From Streptomyces sp. DH24 (GTDB lineage: Bacteria > Actinomycetota > Actinomycetes > Streptomycetales > Streptomycetaceae): a DNA stretch of 64,000 bases. The position numbers and the translations under genes were made by a program. Position 1 is the stretch's first letter. Every line of letters begins with the position of its first letter. Below the pieces are notes generated by a model. That model did not search any database, was not told where the DNA came from, and was given only the letters and a program-made list of their open reading frames with translations. The stretch lies in NCBI RefSeq assembly GCF_029813775.1, contig NZ_JARVKW010000016.1, positions 1 through 64,000 on the forward strand. Direction: 5' to 3'. Shown piece after piece: positions 36,218 through 44,872 of this stretch.

Positions 36218-36979
36218 ATGCGGGCGGACGTGCGGCACGTGGCGGACGGCATCTGTCTGGTGCACGGCAGCGACACCAACTGGGTCGTCCTCACGGACGG
36301 GGACGCGGTGACGCTGATCGACACCGGCTATCCGCGCGACCGGAAGCTGCTGCTGGACTCCCTGGCGGCGGTGGGCGGTTCGCCGGAGGCCGTCACGGCC
36401 GTCCTCGTCACGCACGCCCACAACGACCACCTGGGCTCCGCCGAGTACCTGGCCGCCCGGTACGGCACGCCGGTGCTGCTGCACGAGGCCGAAGTGCCGC
36501 ACGCCCGCCGCGAGTTCCTGCACCAGGTGTCCGTCGGACAGGTGCTGCGCAACAGTTGGCGGCCCGGTGTCCTGCCCTGGGCGCTGCGCGCGCTGCGCTC
36601 CGGCGGCACGGCGCACGTTCCGGTCACCGCCCCGCGCCCGTTCCCGTCCGCCGGTCCTCTCGACCTGCCGGGGCGGCCCGTGCCCGTGCACACTCCCGGC
36701 CACACGGGCGGGCACTGCGCCTTCCACCTGCCCGAGGCCGGCGTGGTCGTCTCGGGCGACGCGCTGGTGAGCGGCCACCCCACCTCGCGGACGGCGGGAC
36801 CGCAGCTGCTGCCCGGCATGTTCCACCACGAACGGGGCCGTGCCACCGCCTCGCTGGACGTGCTCGCCGCGCTGGACGCCGACCTGCTGCTGCCCGGTCA
36901 CGGGCCCGCACTGCGCGGACCGGTGCGGGAGGCCGCCCGACGGGCCCGGGAAGCAGCAGAACCGGTTCCTCTAGGGTGA
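36218..36979 (+). CDS. MBL-fold metallo-hydrolase
   Basis: A 253-residue metallo-beta-lactamase-fold protein. The metal motif THAHNDHLG (HxHxDH, about residues 67-75), a later His in HTPGHTGGHCAF, SGDALVSG and the final LLPGHGP supply the dinuclear zinc ligands. The substrate class, such as thioester, lactone or other ester, cannot be assigned. The start is ATG 36218; a duplicated GGTGCCCGTCGGA lies just upstream (about 36160-36192). It is 89 bases downstream of the AlkB-like gene and 37 bases upstream of the DUF4032 gene and may be cotranscribed with the latter. Confidence 0.85.
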   Translation: MRADVRHVADGICLVHGSDTNWVVLTDGDAVTLIDTGYPRDRKLLLDSLAAVGGSPEAVTAVLVTHAHNDHLGSAEYLAARYGTPVLLHEAEVPHARREFLHQVSVGQVLRNSWRPGVLPWALRALRSGGTAHVPVTAPRPFPSAGPLDLPGRPVPVHTPGHTGGHCAFHLPEAGVVVSGDALVSGHPTSRTAGPQLLPGMFHHERGRATASLDVLAALDADLLLPGHGPALRGPVREAARRAREAAEPVPLG

Positions 36980-37016
36980 GGTGACGATCACCGGCCGAGA
37001 CAAGGACACTCGACCC

Positions 37017-38252
37017 ATGGCTCTGCAGATCAGCGCGACCAACCCGGAGCACCCGGCGCTCCTGCTGGAACTGCCGTGGCACCTTCCCCTGGAGCAGTGG
37101 CCGGACGAGTACCTGGTGCCGCTGCCGCGCGGCATCTCCCGCCACGTCGTGCGCTACTCCCGCGCCGGCGACGAGGTGATCGCCGTCAAGGAGCTCGCCC
37201 AGCGCCCCGCCCTGCGCGAGTACGAGCTGCTGCGCGACCTGGACCGCCTCGGCATCCCGGCCGTGGACCCGCTGGCCGTCGTCACCGGCCGCACCGACGG
37301 CGACGGGGAGCCGCTGGAGCCGGTGCTGATCACCCGGCATCTGGGCGGCTCGATGCCGTACCGGTCGATGTTCGAGACGACGCTGCGCCCGGCGACCATG
37401 CACCGGCTGATGGACGCGCTGGCCGTGCTGCTGGTGCGGCTGCACCTGGCCGGCTTCGCGTGGGGCGACTGCTCGCTGTCCAACACGCTGTTCCGGCGCG
37501 ACGCGGGCGCCTTCGCCGCCTATCTGGTCGACGCCGAGACCGGCGAGCTGCACCCGCGGCTCAGCCCCGGCCAGCGCGACTACGACCTCGACCTCGCGCG
37601 CGTCAACATCAGCGGCGAACTCCTCGACCTGGAGGCGTCCGGGGCGCTGCACCCGTCCGTCGACGCGGTCGAGTTCGGCACGGAGATCTGCGCCCGCTAC
37701 CGGGACCTGTGGCAGGAGCTGACCCGCACCTCGGTGTACCCGGCGGGCAAGTACCACTACATAGAACGCCGGATACGCCGCCTGAACGACCTCGGTTTCG
37801 ACGTGGCCGAGATGCAGATCGAGCACTCCTCCAACGGCGACACGGTGACCTTCGTGCCCAAGGTCGTCGACGCGGGACACCACCAGCGCCAGCTGCTGCG
37901 CCTGACCGGGCTGGACGCCGAGGAGAACCAGGCCAGGCGGCTGCTGAACGACCTGGAGAGCTGGATGGCCACCCAGGACGACTACGCCCCCGGCGACCCG
38001 CTCGCCGCCCGCCCCGAGGTGCTGGCGCACCGGTGGGTGCGGGACGTGTTCCGGCCCACGGTGCGGGCCGTCCCGGTCGAGCTGCGCGGCGCCATGGACC
38101 CGGCCGAGATCTACCACGAGCTGCTGGAACACCGCTGGTACCTGTCCGAGCGCGCGCAGCACGACATCGGCCTGGACACGGCCGTCGAGGACTACATCCG
38201 GAACGTGCTGCCCAAGGCGCGCGAGACGCTCCAGCCGGCCGTGCCGGACTGA
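37017..38252 (+). CDS. DUF4032 domain protein (lipopolysaccharide kinase-like)
   Basis: A 411-residue protein with a kinase-like N-terminal half and the DUF4032 C-terminal domain. The N-lobe contains EVIAVKEL with the ATP-binding Lys. The C-lobe motifs FAWGDCSLSNTLF (catalytic Asp and Asn) and YLVDAETGEL (metal Asp) are intact, so phosphotransfer is plausible. The family is common in actinomycetes without a proven substrate. ATG 37017 has AAGGA about 12 bases upstream. It converges on the universal stress protein gene. Confidence 0.85.
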   Translation: MALQISATNPEHPALLLELPWHLPLEQWPDEYLVPLPRGISRHVVRYSRAGDEVIAVKELAQRPALREYELLRDLDRLGIPAVDPLAVVTGRTDGDGEPLEPVLITRHLGGSMPYRSMFETTLRPATMHRLMDALAVLLVRLHLAGFAWGDCSLSNTLFRRDAGAFAAYLVDAETGELHPRLSPGQRDYDLDLARVNISGELLDLEASGALHPSVDAVEFGTEICARYRDLWQELTRTSVYPAGKYHYIERRIRRLNDLGFDVAEMQIEHSSNGDTVTFVPKVVDAGHHQRQLLRLTGLDAEENQARRLLNDLESWMATQDDYAPGDPLAARPEVLAHRWVRDVFRPTVRAVPVELRGAMDPAEIYHELLEHRWYLSERAQHDIGLDTAVEDYIRNVLPKARETLQPAVPD

Positions 38253-38285
38253 GGCCGGGGGCGTCCGCCGCGTGACCGCGCGAGG

Positions 38286-39161
38286 TCAGCTGGTGTGCGG
38301 GACGACCGCCACCGGGCACTCCGCGTGGTGCAGCATGCCGTGCGTGACCGAGCCGACCCGGGCGCCGACGGCCGTGCGGTGCGCGCGGCGTCCGACGACC
38401 ATCAGCTGCGCGGTGCCCGCCACCGACAGCAGTACCTGCCCGGCGCTGCCCATCTCCACGTGCTCCACGACGGGCACGTCCGGGAAGCGTTCCCGCCACG
38501 GCCGCACCGCCTCGGCCAGCGCCGACTTCTCGTACGGTTCGAGACCCCCGGCCTCGTCGAGGAGTTTCAGCGAGGACGGGCTGTAGGCGAACAGCGGCGG
38601 CAGGGTCCAGGCCCGCACCACGCGCACGGTGGCGCTGCGGACGGCGGCCGTCTCGAACGCGAACCGCAGGACGGCGTGGCTGTCGTCCGGCCCGCCCTGC
38701 TGTCCCACGACGATCTCCCGGCCGGCGGCCTCGGTGCTCGCCCGGTCCCCGGCCCGCACCAGCACCACGGGCACGTCCGTCTCGGCGACGACCTGCCGGC
38801 CGACCGAGCCGAGCAGGAAGCCGACGACGGGCCCGTGGCCGCGCGAGCCGAGCGCCAGCATCTCGCTGTCCGCCGCGGCCCGGGCCAGCGTGTCGGCGAT
38901 CCCGCCCTCGGGCACGGCGGTGCTCACGTCCAGCCCCGGGTGCCGTTCGGCGACGGTCCGGGCTGCCTCGTCGGCGAGGGCCCGCGCGCCCTGCCCCTGG
39001 CTTTCGCGGTCCACGGAGCCGATCGTGTCGTACTGCTGGAACCGCCAGGCGTGCACGATGCGCAGTGCCAGGCCGCGCCGGACCGCTTCCCTGGCGGCCC
39101 AGTCCAGTGCCGCGAGGGACTCCGCCGTGCCGTCGACCCCTGCCGTGATCGCGCCTGTCAT
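38286..39161 (-). CDS. Universal stress protein, tandem USP domains
   Basis: A 291-residue protein with two USP domains (residues 1-145 and 150-291). Each has the ATP-binding G-2x-G-9x-G(S/T) type loop: LGSRGHGPVVGFLLGSVG and VGRRAHRTAVGARVGSVT. The N-terminus ITAGVDGTAESLAALDWA is typical. Such proteins bind ATP and are induced by stress or dormancy in actinomycetes. No SigB-type promoter match was found upstream. It is divergent from a VOC gene with 59 bases between and converges on the DUF4032 gene. Confidence 0.92.
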   Translation of the reverse strand: MTGAITAGVDGTAESLAALDWAAREAVRRGLALRIVHAWRFQQYDTIGSVDRESQGQGARALADEAARTVAERHPGLDVSTAVPEGGIADTLARAAADSEMLALGSRGHGPVVGFLLGSVGRQVVAETDVPVVLVRAGDRASTEAAGREIVVGQQGGPDDSHAVLRFAFETAAVRSATVRVVRAWTLPPLFAYSPSSLKLLDEAGGLEPYEKSALAEAVRPWRERFPDVPVVEHVEMGSAGQVLLSVAGTAQLMVVGRRAHRTAVGARVGSVTHGMLHHAECPVAVVPHTS

Positions 39162-39220
39162 GCCGCTGCCTCCCTGTTGTGCGGTCGCGTGCTCCGGTCA
39201 GTCTTCACTACCCTGCCCGC

Positions 39221-39577
39221 ATGTCCTCGGAGTGGGAGCAGGTCGTGATCGACGCCGCCGATCCCGTCGCGCTGGGCCGCTGGTGGGCCGAGGCGCTCGG
39301 CTGGGTGGTGGTCGACGAGGAGCCCGGGGTGTTCGAGATCCGGCCCGAGCGGGACCGGCTGCCGGGCCTGCTGTTCGGGACGGTGCCGGAGGGCAAGACG
39401 ATCAAGAACAGGCTGCACCTCGACTTCCGTCCCGTCGACCAGGCGGCGGAGGTGGAGCGGCTGCTGGCGCTCGGCGCGCGCCCCGCGGACGTCGGCCAGG
39501 ACGGCGACGAGCCGTGGGTCGTGCTCCAGGACCCGGAGGGCAACGAGTTCTGCGTGCTGGGCCCGCGCCGGGCCTGA
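39221..39577 (+). CDS. VOC (glyoxalase/bleomycin resistance) family protein
   Basis: A 118-residue single VOC domain of the Glyoxalase_6 type, with VIDAADPVALGRWWAEALGW at the N-terminus, RLHLDF in the middle and DPEGNEFCVL at the end. These contain the usual metal-ligand positions His and Glu. The function is unknown. TACCCT at 39209-39214 stands 6 bases before ATG 39221, so the mRNA is probably leaderless. A hairpin follows the stop. Confidence 0.85.
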   Translation: MSSEWEQVVIDAADPVALGRWWAEALGWVVVDEEPGVFEIRPERDRLPGLLFGTVPEGKTIKNRLHLDFRPVDQAAEVERLLALGARPADVGQDGDEPWVVLQDPEGNEFCVLGPRRA

Positions 39578-39581
39578 CCCT

Positions 39582-39602
39582 CGGGGCGCGCTCGGCGCCC
39601 CG
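39582..39602. terminator. Hairpin after the VOC gene
   Basis: CGGGGCGC (39582-39589) pairs perfectly with GCGCCCCG (39595-39602) around a 5-base loop, 4 bases after the stop. The rest of the gap to 39840 shows no gene. Confidence 0.55.
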
Positions 39603-39840
39603 GGGGCGGACGCGGCGATCGACCCTGCGGTGGCCGAGGGCCGACGCGGTCCTGGCGAAGTCGCCGTGCCGTGACCGGTGCACCGCCCGACGGCCTGTGC
39701 GTACGTCCTCCACCGGGACGACGACCCGGGGGTGTCCGCGCCGTCGCCCAAGACCTCGGACGCCGCTACGGGGCCTCCGGGCGAAGACGCTGCGCCGAGC
39801 GCGGCCGGGCTCGGCCGCCGCGGAACGGTTACAGCCGGGG

Positions 39841-41121
39841 TCAGCCCGCATCGGGCCGGTCGCGGCAGGCGAGGGTCTCAAGGCCGACGGCGTCGGCCAT
39901 CGCGCGCATGCCCCGGTCGTTGGGGTGCAGGTGGTCGCCGCTGTCGTAGGCGGGCCGCAGCCGCCCCGGTCGGCGGGGGTCGCGCAGGGCGCGGTCGAAG
40001 TCGGTGACCGCGTCGAACAGCCCGCCGTCGCGGATCGTGCGGTTGACGTCCTGGCGTACGGCCTCCGCCTGCGGGCTCCACTCCGACCAGCCCTTGAAGG
40101 GGGCGAGGGTGGCGCCGACGACGCACTTGCCGGCCGCGTGCGCGCGCGTGACGATCTCCCGGTAGCCGGCGATCAGTTCGGGTGCCGTGACGCCAGGGCG
40201 GTACTTGATGTCGTTGATCCCCGCGAAGAGGAACACGGTGCGGACGCCGGGCCGGCCCAGCGCGTCGCTCCCCAGCCGGTTCAGGGCCGAGGGTCCGGCG
40301 CCGTCCGACAGGACCTTGCCGCCGGCGATCCCCGCGTTGGCCACGCCCCGCACCTCGGAGCCCGCGCGCCGCAGCCGTTCGGCGAGGAGGTCCGGCCAGC
40401 GGCGGTTGGCGTCGGTCGTGGAGCGCCAGCCGTCGGTGAGGGAGTCGCCGAGTACGGCCACGGCGCCGGTCCGGCGGGCGGGGCGCACGGACACGGCGTC
40501 GAGGTGGAACCAGGAGCCGGTCGTCCGCCTCCATCGGGCGCCGCTCTCCTCGGCGGTGTGGCCGCCGTGGGTCACGTACGAGGTCTGCATGGCCAGCCAG
40601 TGCCCGGTCGCCGGGCCTGCCGCGTCCGCCGAGCGGAAACTGACCACGAGGTCGGCCGAGGCGGGCACGGTCAGGCGCGCCGGGTCGCTCAGGGCGGCCC
40701 CGCCGGCCGGCACGGTGACGGAGGGTTCGCCGTCGAAGGTGAGGCGCCGGTTGGTGCCGCGGACCAGTGCGGCACCCCGCTCGCGCAGGCCCGCGTACAC
40801 GCCGTCGAAGGTCACCGGCCGGTCCCCGTGGGCGTTGGAGAGCCTGATCCGCGGGGCGGTCCCGCCGACGCTGGTGCGCACGACGAGCCGGTAGCCGCGT
40901 CCGGCCACGCCCTCGTCGAGGCGCTGGGCGCCCGCCGCCCACGTGACCACGTCCCGGGGGTGGGCGGAGCCCTTGGTGTGGCCCTCGGCCGGGGCGCACT
41001 GCACGGTGGCGGCCGCCAGCAGGACGCCGGCGGCCACCGCCCGGCCTCCTCGTGCGATCCGCGCGGTCCGTGCGCCCGGGGTGCTCGGGCGGGGCTCCGC
41101 GGCCGCCACTGGGTCGGTCAT
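39841..41121 (-). CDS. Secreted SGNH/GDSL hydrolase
   Basis: A 426-residue exported esterase/lipase-like protein. A basic N-terminal region (ARTARIARGG) and the hydrophobic core AVAAGVLLAAATV form a signal peptide. After an N-terminal beta-rich domain the SGNH blocks appear: block I LGDSLTDG with the nucleophilic Ser, block III GINDIKY and block V DHLHPND with the catalytic Asp and His. This two-domain layout is common in streptomycete extracellular lipases. ATG 41121 has GGGAGAAG about 5 bases upstream; the open frame to 41244 has no support. The substrate is unknown. Confidence 0.88.
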   Translation of the reverse strand: MTDPVAAAEPRPSTPGARTARIARGGRAVAAGVLLAAATVQCAPAEGHTKGSAHPRDVVTWAAGAQRLDEGVAGRGYRLVVRTSVGGTAPRIRLSNAHGDRPVTFDGVYAGLRERGAALVRGTNRRLTFDGEPSVTVPAGGAALSDPARLTVPASADLVVSFRSADAAGPATGHWLAMQTSYVTHGGHTAEESGARWRRTTGSWFHLDAVSVRPARRTGAVAVLGDSLTDGWRSTTDANRRWPDLLAERLRRAGSEVRGVANAGIAGGKVLSDGAGPSALNRLGSDALGRPGVRTVFLFAGINDIKYRPGVTAPELIAGYREIVTRAHAAGKCVVGATLAPFKGWSEWSPQAEAVRQDVNRTIRDGGLFDAVTDFDRALRDPRRPGRLRPAYDSGDHLHPNDRGMRAMADAVGLETLACRDRPDAG

Positions 41122-41384
41122 CCGTTCTTCTCCCACTGTCTCTCGCTGTCGACGACGAGGCCCCGCTCGCGGGACGATGCCACAGACCGGTTGCGCGCCG
41201 TCGACGCGCGGGTCACGGCACGAGAACGTCGCACCGGCCTTCACCCGTCACGGGCGCGGCGCCCCGTCCGTCTCCCCTGGTCCCCAGGTGCGCGGCATGG
41301 AACCCTCGCTCACGGGTGCGCGTTCTCGGAGGACGGGGAGCGGGGACGAACCGCGCGCGGGGTGACTTCGAGGGGGGCGGCGGG

Positions 41385-42740
41385 ATGCGGGAGTTGGTGC
41401 CTGGGGGCAATGTGGCCCTGCCCGGGGGTGTCGTGACCGTCCGGGTGCCGGGGCCGTTCGACGTGTCGGCGCTCGTCACGGACGACGGCGGCAAGGTCCG
41501 GGACGACGGCGACTTCGTGTTCTACAACCAGCCGTCCGCACCGGGTCTCGCCCTGCGCGGCGACGCGCTCACCCTCGACCCGGCGCGGCTGCGCCCCGGT
41601 GCCACGCGGGTCACCGTGGCGGTCAGCCCCGCCGAGCCGGACACGCCGCTCAGTGCCCTGCCCCCGCCCGTCGCGCGGGTGACCGACGCCGGGGGCCGGC
41701 CGGTCGCCCGGTTCGCCGCACCCCGGCCGGGCGAGGAAACGGTGCTGCTGCTGGCGGAGTTGTACCGGCGCGGCGACCGCTGGAAGCTGCGGGCCCTGGG
41801 CCAGGGGTACGCCGACGGTCTCGCGGGCCTCGCCCGGGACTTCGGCGTGGACGTCACCGACGACGCACCACCGCCGCCCGGCGCGGCTGCCTCCGGCGGG
41901 CCCGGCACCGGCGCGGCGAGTCCGGACGGCGGTCACGGGGCTCACCCGCCGGTGCCCGTCCCGGACCACGACGGCTTCCTGGCCGCCGTCAACTCCGCCC
42001 GCGCCTCGGCCGGTTCGCCGGCCGTCACGCTCGACGCCCGCCTGACGTCCGCCGCCCGGGCCCACGCCGGGGCGATGGCCGCCGCCGGTCGGCTGAGCAT
42101 TGAGAGCCGGGACGGCGTCTCCGTCCACCAGCGTGTCGTCACCGCCGGATACGCGTATCTCACCGTCGGCGAGCATCTGGTGTCGGGGCCGCGCAGCCCC
42201 GCGGACTTCGTGGCGTACTGCCTGCGCACCGACCGGGCCCGGCGCACCCTGCACGACCCCGCGTACCTCCACGCGGGAGTGGCGCACGTGGCGCAGGGGC
42301 CGTCCGGCGACATGTTCTGGACCGCGCTGTGGGCGGTGCCCCTCACGCCGGACGGCCTGCGCCGGACCGTGACCGACGTCGTCGGCCTCACCAACCGGGA
42401 GCGTGCCGCCGCCGGTCTGCCGCCCCTGGCCGTGGACCCGCTCCTCACCGCGGCCGCGCAGGCGCACAGCGCCGACATGGTGGCCCGTGACTTCTACTCC
42501 CACACCTCGCCCGACGGGGCCAGACCCTGGGACCGGGCCGCCACCGCGGGCTCCTCGCGGCGCACCGTCGGGGAGAACATCGCCTGCGGTCAGCGCTCCC
42601 CCGCCGAGGTGGTGCGCGGCTGGATGAACAGCCCGGGGCACCGCGCGAACATCCTCGGGCCCGGCTTCACCCACATCGGCGTCGGTTTCGCCGGCGGCGG
42701 CCGTTCGGGCACGTACTGGACGCAACTCTTCGGTGCCTGA
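41385..42740 (+). CDS. TerD-like domain fused to two CAP/SCP domains
   Basis: A 451-residue three-domain protein. Residues 1-165 resemble TerD, a calcium-binding tellurite/stress resistance domain, with LVPGGNVALP at the start, DFVFYNQPSAPG in the middle and GQGYADGLAGLARDFGV at the end. A Gly/Pro/Ala linker follows, then a divergent CAP domain (about 190-320) and a second, better conserved CAP domain (about 330-451) with YSHTSPDG, GENIACG and SPGHRANIL. No signal peptide or membrane segment precedes TerD, so it should be cytoplasmic, which is odd for CAP domains. A G-rich ribosome site precedes ATG 41385. Confidence 0.83.
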   Translation: MRELVPGGNVALPGGVVTVRVPGPFDVSALVTDDGGKVRDDGDFVFYNQPSAPGLALRGDALTLDPARLRPGATRVTVAVSPAEPDTPLSALPPPVARVTDAGGRPVARFAAPRPGEETVLLLAELYRRGDRWKLRALGQGYADGLAGLARDFGVDVTDDAPPPPGAAASGGPGTGAASPDGGHGAHPPVPVPDHDGFLAAVNSARASAGSPAVTLDARLTSAARAHAGAMAAAGRLSIESRDGVSVHQRVVTAGYAYLTVGEHLVSGPRSPADFVAYCLRTDRARRTLHDPAYLHAGVAHVAQGPSGDMFWTALWAVPLTPDGLRRTVTDVVGLTNRERAAAGLPPLAVDPLLTAAAQAHSADMVARDFYSHTSPDGARPWDRAATAGSSRRTVGENIACGQRSPAEVVRGWMNSPGHRANILGPGFTHIGVGFAGGGRSGTYWTQLFGA

Positions 42741-42799
42741 GGCCGACCCGCCCGGCCGGGGGCGTGACGGAGCGGGGTCGTCCGGGACACCATGCCCGC

Positions 42800-43477
42800 A
42801 TGAAGGGTGACCTCTTTTCCAGTGCGCACATGGTTCAGCCGGCGTCCGCGCCCGGCATGACCGTCGAGAACTCCAAGTGCATCAGGTACGTGGTGAACGG
42901 GGAGATGCTGGCCAGGCAGGGCGCGATGGTCGCGCACCGCGGCAGTCTCCAGTTCGAACGCAAGGGCCAGGGCGTGGGCGGGATGCTCAAGCGCGCGGTC
43001 ACCGGCGAGGGGCTGCCGCTGATGGCGGTCCGCGGGCAGGGCGAGGCGTGGTTCGCGCACGAGGCGCAGAACTGCTTCGTCGTCGACGTCGAAGCCGGTG
43101 ACGAGTTCACCGTCAACGGCCGCAACGTCCTGTGTTTCGACGCCTCGTTGTCGTACCGGATCTCGACGGTGAAGGGTGCCGGAATCACCGGGGGCGGGCT
43201 GTTCAACAGCGTGTTCAGCGGGCACGGCAGGCTGGGCCTGGTGTGCGACGGCAGTCCGCTGGTCATGCCGGTGTCGGCGCAGTACCCGGTGTACGTCGAC
43301 ACGGACGCGGTGGTCGGCTGGACGGCGGGGCTGCAGACCTCGCTGCACCGGTCTCAGTCCATCGGGTCGATGCTGCGCGGCGGTTCCGGGGAGGCTGTGC
43401 AGTTGATGCTGTCCGGCGAGGGCCACGTGGTGGTGCGACCGAGCGAGGTCACACCGCAGAAGGCGCAGCAGCACTAG
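42800..43477 (+). CDS. AIM24 family protein
   Basis: A 225-residue beta-rich protein of the AIM24/TIGR00266 family, with repeated short motifs such as MLARQGAMVAHRG, GEGLPLMAVRGQGEAWFA and LMLSGEGHVVVRPSE. In bacteria the family is of unknown function and often occurs near TerD genes. Here it follows the TerD-CAP gene after 59 bases, which supports a shared stress or metal role. ATG 42800 lacks a clear ribosome site. It is followed by a 219-base gap with repeats. Confidence 0.85.
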   Translation: MKGDLFSSAHMVQPASAPGMTVENSKCIRYVVNGEMLARQGAMVAHRGSLQFERKGQGVGGMLKRAVTGEGLPLMAVRGQGEAWFAHEAQNCFVVDVEAGDEFTVNGRNVLCFDASLSYRISTVKGAGITGGGLFNSVFSGHGRLGLVCDGSPLVMPVSAQYPVYVDTDAVVGWTAGLQTSLHRSQSIGSMLRGGSGEAVQLMLSGEGHVVVRPSEVTPQKAQQH

Positions 43478-43612
43478 ACACACCGGGGCGCCGGCCACTC
43501 CGGCACGTGATCTGCGCCTCACAGGCAACCCGGTCGGCCACCGTGACGTCTTGACCGGCAACAGGCGACGCCCTGGCCCCTCGACGGGGGCCGGGGCGGA
43601 TTTTCGACGCTC

Positions 43613-43659
43613 TATACACGCCGTGTATACGTAGCGTGTATACGCGAGGCGTATGCACG
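43613..43659. promoter_or_regulatory. Operator array upstream of the TPR-polyprenyl synthetase operon
   Basis: Three related elements lie in 47 bases: the 17-base palindrome TATACACGCCGTGTATA (43613-43629); CGTGTATACG at 43622-43631, repeated exactly at 43635-43644; and a degenerate CGTATGCACG at 43650-43659. The repeat period is about 13-15 bases. The AT-rich TATAC cores could also overlap a -10 box. The array ends 37 bases before the ATG of the TPR gene and is probably bound by a dimeric regulator encoded elsewhere. Confidence 0.6.
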
Positions 43660-43696
43660 CGCGGGTCACGGTGTCGATACGGACCGAAAGGCATCG

Positions 43697-44872
43697 ATGT
43701 ACGGCAAGGCATTCGCCCCCGAGTACCAGGGCGCCCTCACCTCCCTGTCCGTGAACTCCTCACTGACCGACGTACTGGCCGCCGGCACCGAGCAGTTGAG
43801 GGCCGCGGAGCGGGCCGGGCGGCACGCCGAGGCGGCGCGCTGCGGTCTCGCGGTGGCCGAGGCGCACCGCCGTCTGGGCCGGATCGAGGAGGCGGACCGG
43901 GCGTGGAAGGCGAGCTACCGGGCCGCCCGCACGGCCGGGGACGAGGCCGGGATGGCGTGGGCGCTGTGGAGCGGCGGCACGCTCGCACGGCAGCGCGGCG
44001 CGTTCGCGCTGGCCCGGCGGCTGCTCGGGCTCGCCGCCGGCCTCGGCGAGCGCGGCGGCGACGTCGTGGTGCGCGGCTACTCACTGGCGGGCCTGGCCGA
44101 GACCGGGCGCATCCAGGGCGACTACGAGGCCGTCGGCCGCCTGCACGAGCAACTGCTCGCCGAGGCGCGGCGCCGCGGGGAGGCCCGGCACACGGTGTGG
44201 GCGCTGGAGGGCATCGCGCAGATGCACCGCAACACGGGCGCGTACGACACCGCGTACGCGCTGTTCGAGGAGGCGGCCGGGATCGCGGCGCGGGCGGACG
44301 ACCGGCGCGGTCACGCGTGGGCGCTGCGCGGGCTGGCCGACGTCGTGTCCGTGCGGGACGGTGACACCGGGCGGGCGCTGGAGCTGCTGTCCGAGGCGGA
44401 GGAGACGTGCCGGGCCATGCGGCTGTCGAGCGCGCTGGCCTACAACCACAAGATGCGGGGCAACGTCCTGTACCGGGCCGGGCGGTACGCCGAGGCATGG
44501 GATCTGTACGCGCTGGCGCTCGACGAGTTCCGCGCGATGAGCGAGCCACGCGGTGAGGCGCTGTCCCGCCTGGGCCTGGCCAAGTCCCGCGCCCGGCTGG
44601 GCCACGACCGTACGGAGACCGCCGTCGAACTGGCCGACCTGGCCCGGACGCTGGAGCGGATCGGGCTGCGCCACGCGCGGGAGATGGTGGCGCGGGCGCA
44701 GGAGGAGTTCGGCGTGGCGGAGACACCGGACGCCGCGGACGCGGAGCCCCGGCACGACCGCCCGGCGCCCGCCGGGACCCTCCCTGCGGAACCGGGCCGC
44801 GTCCACCCCGCGCAGGCGGGACCGGCGCAGCCGGGCACCGCCGGCACCGTCGTGGCGGAGGCCGGCCGATGA
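43697..44872 (+). CDS. Tetratricopeptide-repeat protein
   Basis: A 391-residue soluble helical protein. TPR-like helix pairs cover about residues 30-350 (for example GLAEAHRRLGRIEEADRAW-like and GDYEAVGRLHEQLLAEA), followed by a disordered Pro/Ala-rich tail. It has no DNA-binding domain or catalytic motif and probably mediates protein interactions. ATG 43697 has GAAAGG about 7 bases upstream. The stop overlaps the polyprenyl synthetase start (ATGA), so the two proteins are made in a coupled way and may work together. It is the first gene behind the operator array. Confidence 0.82.
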   Translation: MYGKAFAPEYQGALTSLSVNSSLTDVLAAGTEQLRAAERAGRHAEAARCGLAVAEAHRRLGRIEEADRAWKASYRAARTAGDEAGMAWALWSGGTLARQRGAFALARRLLGLAAGLGERGGDVVVRGYSLAGLAETGRIQGDYEAVGRLHEQLLAEARRRGEARHTVWALEGIAQMHRNTGAYDTAYALFEEAAGIAARADDRRGHAWALRGLADVVSVRDGDTGRALELLSEAEETCRAMRLSSALAYNHKMRGNVLYRAGRYAEAWDLYALALDEFRAMSEPRGEALSRLGLAKSRARLGHDRTETAVELADLARTLERIGLRHAREMVARAQEEFGVAETPDAADAEPRHDRPAPAGTLPAEPGRVHPAQAGPAQPGTAGTVVAEAGR

